DNA from: UBA4124 sp052034745
GTDB lineage: Bacteria; Patescibacteriota; Minisyncoccia; Phycocordibacterales; UBA9973
Assembly (NCBI GenBank): GCA_052034745.1
Contig: JBPOIF010000040.1
Coordinates: 1 to 10,403, forward strand
Direction of reading: 5' to 3'
Length of the DNA: 10,403 nucleotides
The notes beneath the pieces are model-generated. The model ran no database searches. It was not told the origin of the DNA and was given only the letters and a program-made list of their open reading frames with translations. Positions 1 through 6,571 of the stretch are shown here, one piece after another; positions within the stretch are counted from its first letter, which is position 1; each line of letters begins with the position of its first letter. The position numbers and the translations under genes were made by a program.

Positions 1-2385
1 ATTTCAATTGACCAAAAGTCTCGCTCAAACAATCCTCGCTCAACGGTGGCGACGATTACGGAGATGTATGACTATCTTCGAGTGCTCTATGCGCGTATCG
101 GAAAGGCATACTGTCCGCTCTGTGGGACACATATCACAAAGCTTTCAATGGAAGAGATCAATGGCTTTATTTTGGGGAAGATCAAAGAGCTTGCTCGTTC
201 TTCAGGAAAGAGCTCTCAAAGTACTACAAAAAATGGTACCCGTACGGTGATGGGTGTAGAGTTCAACGACACACGTATCCAGGTCTTTGCCCCGATTGTT
301 CGTGGAAGAAAAGGTGAGTACTATCAGCTCTTGTACGATCTCCTCGGAAAAGGATTTGCAAGTGTTCGTATCGATGGGGTGATGCATCCTCTTCGTGAAA
401 AAATCGACCTCAAGAAAAACGATAAGCATACGATCGAAGTGCTTGTCGACGAACTCGCAGTCCATGAATTCAAAGACAACCCTCGTGATGCTGAGCTTCG
501 TCTCTCTGAGTCCGTTGAACGTGCACTCCTTGAAGCTGACGGGCTCGTCCAGATTGTTTTTGGGACATCTCCTGATTTTGAATTGCAGACAGATGTTGCG
601 CACGAGTTCCTCCTTTCTTCGAAGTTCGCCTGCCCTAATGACGGCTTTTCATTTCCTGAGATTGAACCGCGACTCTTTTCTTTCAATAGCCCTTATGGCG
701 CATGTCCTGAATGTAACGGTATCGGTACCAAGTTTTTTGGGGGGACGGAGCCGTGTGAGGTCTGTCATGGAAAACGTTTGCGACCAGAAGCACTCAATGT
801 CTTTCTCGAAACCTCAAAATCAAAAACAAATATCGTAGAACTTACTGCACTTTCTGTTGAGGGAGCATTTGATTTTTTTGCTTCTCTCAAATTGTCACCA
901 AAAGATAAAGAGGTTGCAAAAGTAATCCTCAAAGAAATAGAAGACAGACTCACCTTTCTTTTAAACGTAGGACTCGAATATCTTGCACTCAGTCGCACGG
1001 CAAATACTCTTTCGGGGGGAGAAGCGCAGCGCATCAGACTCGCATCACAGCTCGGCTCTCGTCTTGTCGGAGCAATGTATGTGCTCGACGAACCGACGAT
1101 TGGTCTCCACCAGCGAGACAATGAACGTCTCATCAAGACACTCGAAGATCTGCGCGATATAGGCAATACGATTATCGTTGTTGAGCATGACGAAGATACG
1201 ATTCTCGCATCTGATTTTATGGTAGAAATCGGACCTGCAGCGGGGATTCATGGAGGACAGGTGATTGTTGCTGACTATCTGGATAAGCTTCTTTCTGCAA
1301 AAACAAATCCTTCAAAATCTCGTACACTTGCGTACCTCCGAAAAGATGAATCAATAGAGATACCAGAAAAAAGACGTGATGCAGACAAAGGGGTCTTGAA
1401 AGTCGTCGGCGCAAAGCTTCACAATATCGATAATCAAAACATCGACCTTCCGCTTGGTCGCATGGTCGCGATCACTGGGGTGTCGGGGAGTGGAAAGAGT
1501 ACATTTCTTTACGATATCTTGTACAAGAACCTTCAGGCACGTTTTGAACGCAAATTGCGCAGCGCAAAGGTATATAACTGCGCTTCCTTTACCGGGACTG
1601 AATACCTCCAGCGAGCCATCATGATCGATCAGTCACCGATTGGTCGTACCCCACGATCAAATATCGCGACATATACGGGCGCCTTTACTCATATACGAGA
1701 TATCTTTGCTGCAACTGAAGAAGCGCGTCTTCGTGGATGGAAGATCAACCGTTTCTCATTCAACGTCAAAGGTGGTCGCTGTGAGGCTTGTGAGGGGAAT
1801 GGTGAGATTGCAGTGGAGATGCACTTTTTGCCGACGGTGTATGTCACCTGTGATGTCTGTGGTGGAAAGCGCTTCGACAAAGAGACACTCACGGTCAAAT
1901 ATAAGCGCAAGAGTATCTATGATGTGCTCCAACTCTCTGTGGAAGAGGCGCTCGAATTTTTTGGAGATATCCCCGCTATTTCTGATCGACTCAAAACGCT
2001 CAGTGATGTCGGTCTCGGCTATGTGAAGCTCGGACAGAGCGCAACGACACTCTCCGGAGGAGAGGCACAGCGCGTAAAGATCGCTTCAGAGCTCTATCGT
2101 CCTTGGATGGAAAAGACGATCTATCTCCTCGATGAACCAACCGTAGGACTTCACTATGATGATGTGAAGAATCTCATCGGGGTGCTCAATCGTCTCGTGG
2201 CAAAAGGAAACACTGTCGTCGTTATCGAGCACAACCTTGATCTCATCAAATGCGCGGATTACCTTATCGACTTTGGTCCAGAAGGTGGGGAACACGGAGG
2301 CAACATCGTCGCAAAAGGTACTCCTGAAGATGTTGCAAACAACCCAAAATCACACACAGGGAAGTATCTTAAGAAAATACTATAA
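1..2385 (+). CDS. uvrA: UvrABC system protein A (excinuclease ATPase), 5'-truncated by window edge
   Basis: UvrA is the dimeric ATPase that finds bulky DNA lesions and loads UvrB in nucleotide excision repair. The frame is open from base 1 and already reads the family motif ISIDQKSRSNNPRST, so about 90 N-terminal residues, including the first Walker A, lie outside the window; the GTG at 46 is internal. Residues in this 794-aa fragment: CPLCG at 38-42, UvrB-binding region about 40-205, LSGGEAQR at 337-344, Walker B DE at 363-364, second Walker A GVSGSGKS at 493-500, zinc module C594/C597/C617/C620 with the canonical x2-x19-x2 spacing, second LSGGEAQR at 684-691 and Walker B DE at 711-712. Two oddities: the first zinc module reads CPND at 211-214 where CPxC is expected, and only 13 residues separate C238 from C252, where most UvrA proteins carry an insertion domain of roughly 110 residues. 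The gene ends at a terminator. The UvrA call is near certain. Confidence 0.97.
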   Translation: MSIDQKSRSNNPRSTVATITEMYDYLRVLYARIGKAYCPLCGTHITKLSMEEINGFILGKIKELARSSGKSSQSTTKNGTRTVMGVEFNDTRIQVFAPIVRGRKGEYYQLLYDLLGKGFASVRIDGVMHPLREKIDLKKNDKHTIEVLVDELAVHEFKDNPRDAELRLSESVERALLEADGLVQIVFGTSPDFELQTDVAHEFLLSSKFACPNDGFSFPEIEPRLFSFNSPYGACPECNGIGTKFFGGTEPCEVCHGKRLRPEALNVFLETSKSKTNIVELTALSVEGAFDFFASLKLSPKDKEVAKVILKEIEDRLTFLLNVGLEYLALSRTANTLSGGEAQRIRLASQLGSRLVGAMYVLDEPTIGLHQRDNERLIKTLEDLRDIGNTIIVVEHDEDTILASDFMVEIGPAAGIHGGQVIVADYLDKLLSAKTNPSKSRTLAYLRKDESIEIPEKRRDADKGVLKVVGAKLHNIDNQNIDLPLGRMVAITGVSGSGKSTFLYDILYKNLQARFERKLRSAKVYNCASFTGTEYLQRAIMIDQSPIGRTPRSNIATYTGAFTHIRDIFAATEEARLRGWKINRFSFNVKGGRCEACEGNGEIAVEMHFLPTVYVTCDVCGGKRFDKETLTVKYKRKSIYDVLQLSVEEALEFFGDIPAISDRLKTLSDVGLGYVKLGQSATTLSGGEAQRVKIASELYRPWMEKTIYLLDEPTVGLHYDDVKNLIGVLNRLVAKGNTVVVIEHNLDLIKCADYLIDFGPEGGEHGGNIVAKGTPEDVANNPKSHTGKYLKKIL

Positions 2386-2388
2386 TTT

Positions 2389-2426
2389 TTTGACACAACC
2401 ATGAAGTTGTTTCAAAGAGTTTTTTT
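2389..2426 (+). terminator. Rho-independent terminator of uvrA
   Basis: The uvrA stop is followed within 4 nt by an imperfect hairpin. The left arm is TTTGA-C-ACAAC (2389-2399), the loop CATGAA (2400-2405) and the right arm GTTGT-T-TCAAA (2406-2416), giving ten pairs around one C/T mismatch. A run of seven T (2420-2426) follows. It would separate uvrA transcription from the secreted-protein gene, which has its own -10 box just downstream. Confidence 0.65.
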
Positions 2427-2446
2427 AGTTGCTAATCGTGTCAGAT

Positions 2447-2455
2447 TGCTATAAT
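2447..2455 (+). promoter_or_regulatory. Extended -10 promoter of the secreted hydrolase gene
   Basis: The sequence TGCTATAAT is a perfect TGn-extended -10 with a consensus hexamer at 2450-2455. The best -35 is a weak TTGCTA at 2429-2434 (15-nt spacer), as expected when an extended -10 carries recognition. The hexamer ends 8 nt before the ATG at 2464, so a start site about 7 nt downstream gives a leaderless or nearly leaderless mRNA. There is no room for a Shine-Dalgarno site. Confidence 0.75.
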
Positions 2456-2463
2456 CATCTGAT

Positions 2464-5400
2464 ATGAAAAAGAAGAAATATAGTGTAGTAACTGCGATCT
2501 TTTCCTTTGTTTTGTTCAGCTTTTTTTTCTTTGAACCGGCAGTAGCTAGTGCAAAGAATTTTCTCATCGATTTTGGAAGACAAGATTTATCAACGACAAC
2601 GGTTGGTTGGAATAATATTAGTAATCCTTCAGCGGGAACCACTGCTACGCTCGTTGATTCTTTAGGTCTCTCTTCCGGAATAAGTCTTCAGATATCAAAT
2701 GCTTTTGTAACAAATGCAAGTTATCCGACATATTCTGCTAATAATGGAGGGACAACAACAAGTACGGTCTATCCAGCAAGTGCAACACGAGATTCGTTTT
2801 ATCTCACTCCTTATGGGACGACAGCAGATACATCAGGGCAGATCACCATCGGTGGTCTCGATACAAATGCCTCATACACACTTAAGTTTTTTGCTTCGCG
2901 AATGGATTCTTCGACCGCTGCACGAACTGCTCAGTATACTATTGGGGCAAAAACAGTCACCTTAAATGCAACAAATAACGTTTCTTCTGTTGCTCAAATA
3001 CAAGATATTGTTCCAGTAAACGGCTCTATTGTTATCAATGCTTCTATCCTTTCTGGGTCAAGCTATGCATACCTGGGAGTACTTGAGATTGTTGAAACTT
3101 CTTCTTCAACACCTATAAATAATGCCCCCGTTGCAAATGCTGGGTCTGATCAGTCGATTGCACTTCCGGTAAGTACTGTGTCGCTTTTAGGTTCTGGGGT
3201 TGATACAGATGGTAGTATTGTCGGATACAGTTGGTCTCGAATTTCTGGAACAGGCAGTATCACTTCTCCTTCTTCTGCTTCAACAACCGTGACCGGACTT
3301 TCACAAGGAACATCAGTGTTTCAATTGACTGTTACAGATAACCAGGGAGCAACTGGTATCGATACTATTACAGTTGTAGTAAACCCTGAAATTCCTACAA
3401 ACTCCGCCCCAACCGCAAACGCAGGCACTGACAGATCTATTACGCTCCCAACTTCATCTGTCACTCTCTCCGGATCAGGAACAGATTCAGATGGATCAAT
3501 CGCATCATACGCATGGACAAAAGTATCAGGTACAGGAGGAACGATCACCAGTGCTTCATCAGCATCAACAACGGTGACAGGACTCTCTGCTGGTTCATAC
3601 ACCTTCCGCCTTACAGTGACGGACGATGATGGTGCCACAGATACGGATGATATGGTGGTGGTTGTTAACCCTGAACCTGTTGGTGTTTGTTCTATTCCTC
3701 AAAAAATAGTAATTCTTGGATCTTCAACGGCAGCAGGAAATGCAGCATCTTCATATCAGAATTCGTGGGCGGGGAGACTCGCGACGTATGCGCAATCTCA
3801 AAATCCAGGAGGGCAGATTATTAATCTCGGAATGTCGACATACACGACATATCATATTTTAGCTACTGGTTCATCTGTTCCTTCAGATCGACCTACTCCG
3901 GATACGGCACGAAATATTACTCGTGCACTTAGCTATGCTCCAGATGCCATTGTTATTAATATGCCAACAAACGACGCCGCCAATGGGTATACGCTTGCTG
4001 AGCAACAAGCAAACTTTGTTTCTTTGGCGCAAATTGCTGCTGATGCTGGAGTTGAGTTGTGGGTGACGACGACACAGCCTCGAAATCTCAATTCATCACA
4101 ACGAACACAGCTTATAACAATGAGAGATTGGATCTACCAACAATTTGGAGTCAAAGCAGTTGATTTTTGGACAACTGTTGCAAATTCAGACGGTACAATA
4201 AACTCAGTCTATAATTCGGGTGATGGGATTCATCTCAATGATGCTGGTCACTTGGTGCTGTACAACAGTGTGCTTTCTGAAAACATATACGACACACTTT
4301 GCACAACTAATCCAAACACCTCTCCTGTTGCAGTTGCTGGGGCCGACCAATCAATCACATTACCAATTAATTATTTCACTCTCTCAGGATCAGGAACAGA
4401 TTCAGACGGCACAATCGCTTCATATGCTTGGACAAAAGTATCAGGCACAGGAGGAACCATCACTTCTTCATCATCAGCATCAACAACAGTGACAGGACTC
4501 TCTGCTGGTTCATATACCTTCCGCCTTACGGTGACAGACGATGATGGTGCCACAGATACGGATGACATAGTGGTGGTTGTCGGTCCCGATCCGCTGTTAC
4601 AAAGCGTAACTACTATTGCTGGATATGATGCAATAGTCCATCTTCCTGGAGATTATGGACAAACGGGTGCAAAACAGTACCCACTTATACTCTTTTTCCC
4701 AGGACTTACTGAAGCCGCAACAGGAAATGTGTACGATTTGTTGACATACGGACCTTCAGCATTTATTGCACAGGGTAACCCGATGGAATTTATTGTTAAT
4801 GGGGTTGTAGAAAAACCAATTGTTATATCGGTTCAGCCGGGGCAATGGCCACAACCTTCTGTTGTAGATACTATTCTTTCTGCTATTACTTCTCAGTATC
4901 GAGTTGATACTGCTCGTATTTATCTCACAGGACTTTCAATGGGTGGGTGGACAGTCGATACGTATGTGAGCGAAAACGAATCATACGCAAATAAAATCGC
5001 AGCAGTTGCCGCTATTCAGCCGGCAGGTATGGATAATCCTGTTTCTCAAATGGGAACATTTGCCTCTACTGGAGGGTCATGGTGGGGGATTCGAGGAGCA
5101 AGTGATATATGGGGGACCGAGGTTCCAACGATTGTTTCTACTATGAATGCGGTTGTTCCAGGATCTGCGAGATCTAGCACGGTCTCCGCGGGCGAAACAG
5201 GTTCTACGCATTGTTGTTGGAATACATTTTATGACCCCCTTGCTTGGATAAACAACCCCGCCAATAGTTTTGGAGAAAGTCTTTATGAGTGGATGCTCAA
5301 ACAGGCACAAGTAGTAAATCAACCACCAGTTATTTCTTTTGGACCTCTGATGGTAACACTTTCGGCAAATGTAACAGACTCAGACGGCACAATCGCTTCA

Positions 5401-5562
5401 TACGCATGGACGAAGGTGTCCGGTGGCTCTGCAACGATTACCACCCCTTCCTCTGCTTCAACAAGTGTGACAGGATTAGGCTCGGGGACTTACATTTTCC
5501 GTTTAACAGCAACTGATGATCAGGGAGGATCGACGAGTAGGGATATACAATTTACTCTCTAG
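2464..5562 (+). CDS. Secreted multidomain protein: SGNH/GDSL hydrolase plus alpha/beta-hydrolase esterase with PKD-like repeats
   Basis: A 1032-residue exported protein. Residues 1-30 form a signal peptide (KKKK, a Phe-rich core, then a likely cut after ASA). Next come: an N-terminal beta-rich domain of unknown role (about 33-213); PKD-like repeat 1 (220-308); repeat 2 (313-404); an SGNH hydrolase (about 410-612) with likely nucleophile S421 in GSS, N503 in PTND and the D587/H590 pair in DGIHLND; repeat 3 (618-710); an esterase or PHB-depolymerase-like alpha/beta hydrolase (about 715-950) with S825 in GLSMGG, likely acid D881 and H916 in STHCCWN; and a shortened repeat 4 (952-1032). No LPXTG motif, membrane anchor or sorting domain follows, so it may be released or held by another means. 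Both triads look intact, so two esterase activities are plausible; acetyl- or feruloyl-ester removal from polysaccharide is only an inference. The architecture resembles Bacteroidota proteins, which suggests transfer. The nth gene begins 14 nt downstream. Confidence 0.9.
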   Translation: MKKKKYSVVTAIFSFVLFSFFFFEPAVASAKNFLIDFGRQDLSTTTVGWNNISNPSAGTTATLVDSLGLSSGISLQISNAFVTNASYPTYSANNGGTTTSTVYPASATRDSFYLTPYGTTADTSGQITIGGLDTNASYTLKFFASRMDSSTAARTAQYTIGAKTVTLNATNNVSSVAQIQDIVPVNGSIVINASILSGSSYAYLGVLEIVETSSSTPINNAPVANAGSDQSIALPVSTVSLLGSGVDTDGSIVGYSWSRISGTGSITSPSSASTTVTGLSQGTSVFQLTVTDNQGATGIDTITVVVNPEIPTNSAPTANAGTDRSITLPTSSVTLSGSGTDSDGSIASYAWTKVSGTGGTITSASSASTTVTGLSAGSYTFRLTVTDDDGATDTDDMVVVVNPEPVGVCSIPQKIVILGSSTAAGNAASSYQNSWAGRLATYAQSQNPGGQIINLGMSTYTTYHILATGSSVPSDRPTPDTARNITRALSYAPDAIVINMPTNDAANGYTLAEQQANFVSLAQIAADAGVELWVTTTQPRNLNSSQRTQLITMRDWIYQQFGVKAVDFWTTVANSDGTINSVYNSGDGIHLNDAGHLVLYNSVLSENIYDTLCTTNPNTSPVAVAGADQSITLPINYFTLSGSGTDSDGTIASYAWTKVSGTGGTITSSSSASTTVTGLSAGSYTFRLTVTDDDGATDTDDIVVVVGPDPLLQSVTTIAGYDAIVHLPGDYGQTGAKQYPLILFFPGLTEAATGNVYDLLTYGPSAFIAQGNPMEFIVNGVVEKPIVISVQPGQWPQPSVVDTILSAITSQYRVDTARIYLTGLSMGGWTVDTYVSENESYANKIAAVAAIQPAGMDNPVSQMGTFASTGGSWWGIRGASDIWGTEVPTIVSTMNAVVPGSARSSTVSAGETGSTHCCWNTFYDPLAWINNPANSFGESLYEWMLKQAQVVNQPPVISFGPLMVTLSANVTDSDGTIASYAWTKVSGGSATITTPSSASTSVTGLGSGTYIFRLTATDDQGGSTSRDIQFTL
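3461..3666 (+). repeat. PKD-like repeat DNA, copy A
   Basis: This 206-nt segment aligns without gaps to 4376-4581 at an offset of 915 nt (305 codons). By eye there are 21 differences, about 90% identity. It encodes the core of PKD-like repeat 2, from the first strand through the TVTDDDGATDTDD motif. The two copies flank the SGNH domain. Confidence 0.85.
4376..4581 (+). repeat. PKD-like repeat DNA, copy B
   Basis: Partner of 3461-3666 and the core of PKD-like repeat 3. A third, shorter match lies at 5374-5423 in repeat 4. It pairs with 4396-4445 at 43 of 50 positions, and all seven differences fall at synonymous third-codon positions, so both encode TDSDGTIASYAWTKVSG. Confidence 0.85.
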
Positions 5563-5576
5563 ATTTAAAGATAACC

Positions 5577-6218
5577 ATGCCTAATCAGCGGCAGGAAAAA
5601 GAAAGAGGCATTTGGAAAACAATCAGCCCAGTACTTTTGAGAAAATATAAACGAGATAAGACATTTCTCAATTACACCAATCCGTGGGAGCTTCTTGTTG
5701 CCGTGATACTGTCGGCCCAGACGACTGATGAACTTGTAAACAAAATCACACCTGCGTTGTTCAAACGATATCCTACACCACAGAAACTCGCGAAAGCGCC
5801 ACTTTCTGATATAGAGCGATATATACAGAAGGTGAACTATTTTCGTATGAAAGCAGGATATCTCAAAAAGACTGCCGAAAAGATAGGAAAAGATTTTGCA
5901 GGGGTGGTCCCGCTTGATATAGAGAAACTCCAGACCCTTTCAGGTGTCGGAAGAAAGACTGCGGTTGCGGTGATGACCAATCTCGCGTCAGAGCCATACG
6001 GTATCCCGGTAGATACGTATGTGATACGGTTTGCAAAGCGGTTCAAGCTTTCACGGCACACTGATGCTTCAAAGATAGAGCAAGATTTGCTCCACATCAT
6101 CGCCAAAAAAGACTGGAAACGTGCCGGCTATGCAATCAAGGAGTACGGTCGCAAAGAGGGGAAGGCGAGGGGGTATAAAAAAGAAGAGGATCCCTTGATG
6201 AGAGTTTTAAATAAATAA
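5577..6218 (+). CDS. nth: Endonuclease III-like DNA glycosylase/AP lyase lacking the Fe-S cluster cysteines
   Basis: Nth removes oxidised pyrimidines and cleaves abasic sites in base excision repair. This 213-aa protein matches the family over its full length. It has LLVAVILSAQTTD near residues 39-51, the helix-hairpin-helix SGVGRKTA with catalytic Lys127, and IPVDTYVIR with catalytic Asp146; these correspond to E. coli Lys120 and Asp138. Residues 191-211 align gap-free with the E. coli cluster loop (C187, C194, C197, C203), but the four cysteines read G195, K202, D205 and L211, and the protein has no cysteine anywhere. The flanking GR..-.AR pattern persists, so this is substitution rather than truncation. 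The ATG at 5577 lies 14 nt after the preceding stop and has no clear Shine-Dalgarno site, so it is probably co-transcribed with the secreted hydrolase gene. A TATACA at 5544-5549 is a weak alternative promoter. The glycosylase call is secure; substrate range is unknown. Confidence 0.93.
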   Translation: MPNQRQEKERGIWKTISPVLLRKYKRDKTFLNYTNPWELLVAVILSAQTTDELVNKITPALFKRYPTPQKLAKAPLSDIERYIQKVNYFRMKAGYLKKTAEKIGKDFAGVVPLDIEKLQTLSGVGRKTAVAVMTNLASEPYGIPVDTYVIRFAKRFKLSRHTDASKIEQDLLHIIAKKDWKRAGYAIKEYGRKEGKARGYKKEEDPLMRVLNK

Positions 6219-6237
6219 CCTCCAAACGGAGGTTATT
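6214..6237. terminator. Bidirectional hairpin between convergent nth and small membrane protein gene
   Basis: This is a perfect 10-bp inverted repeat, AATAACCTCC (6214-6223) and GGAGGTTATT (6228-6237), around a 4-nt loop. The nth stop TAA (6216-6218) lies in the left arm and the minus-strand gene's stop TAA (6233-6235) at the mirror position in the right arm. Flanking T-tracts are weak on both sides (TATTT on the minus strand), so termination may be partial. Confidence 0.65.
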
Positions 6238-6538
6238 GTGAAATGAATTTTCTTTGTCGCCTTGAAATAAGATAAATCACAAGCTCAATAATTGTTACTA
6301 CGATAACAATAGTATTTTTTGATGTTATTTTTTCTAATCTATCAAGCGAAATTGATACTGCTAGATCGATTAGAACAAACACAATGAGTACATGGAAATA
6401 TTTATGCGATTTCTTATCTTCATTGATTTTTTTAAAATTAACCGGATTCAGACAAAATACGAATCGCAAAAATTCAAACTTGCTGAGAAAGAAAAAAATA
6501 AAACCAAGAAGTGCGAAGATAAAGGCTATATTTAACAT
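6233..6538 (-). CDS. Small three-helix membrane protein of unknown function
   Basis: I do not recognise a family. The 101-residue product has three hydrophobic helices, at about 3-19, 47-64 and 76-92. Basic residues concentrate in the loop at 36-46 (KK, DKKSHK) and at the C-terminus (RRQRK). By the positive-inside rule this gives a consistent topology with N outside and C inside, which random antisense frames seldom do. The gene fills what would otherwise be a 350-nt gap between nth and uvrC. It begins with ATG at 6538, about 14 nt downstream of a possible -10 (TATAAC on the minus strand), and its stop is built into the terminator palindrome shared with nth. These features support a real gene, but without homology it remains hypothetical. 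One cysteine (C29) is present. The divergent promoter could link its expression to uvrC. Confidence 0.65.
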   Translation of the reverse strand: MLNIAFIFALLGFIFFFLSKFEFLRFVFCLNPVNFKKINEDKKSHKYFHVLIVFVLIDLAVSISLDRLEKITSKNTIVIVVTIIELVIYLISRRQRKFISQ

Positions 6539-6560
6539 CTGTAATTTTTTCTGTTATACT
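6532..6560 (+). promoter_or_regulatory. uvrC promoter
   Basis: TTAACA (6532-6537) is one base from consensus and lies exactly 17 nt from TATACT (6555-6560), which is also TG-extended (TGT at 6552-6554). The -10 ends 11 nt before the uvrC ATG, so the 5' leader would be only about 5 nt and hold no Shine-Dalgarno site. Confidence 0.75.
6553..6558 (-). promoter_or_regulatory. Possible -10 of the small membrane protein gene, overlapping the uvrC -10
   Basis: On the minus strand this reads TATAAC, 14 nt upstream of the ATG at 6538. A TTGACG lies 19 nt further upstream, inside the start of uvrC, which is a long spacer. It shares four bases with the uvrC -10 hexamer, so the two promoters could not be occupied at the same time. 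Confidence 0.4.
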
Positions 6561-6571
6561 ACATCAATTTT

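Noticed and set aside
46..48. GTG as the start of uvrA
   Set aside because: The frame is open to base 1 and already encodes conserved UvrA residues upstream, so this Val is internal.
2390..2395. TTGACA as -35 for the secreted-protein gene
   Set aside because: It lies 54 nt from the TATAAT at 2450 and falls within the uvrA terminator hairpin, so the spacing rules out a pair.
3321..3638. Minus-strand open frame of 105 codons in PKD-like repeats 1-2
   Set aside because: It is antisense to the repeat, and a similar frame appears opposite repeat 3 (4371-4568). Both follow from the Ser/Thr/Asp codon pattern and have no start signals.
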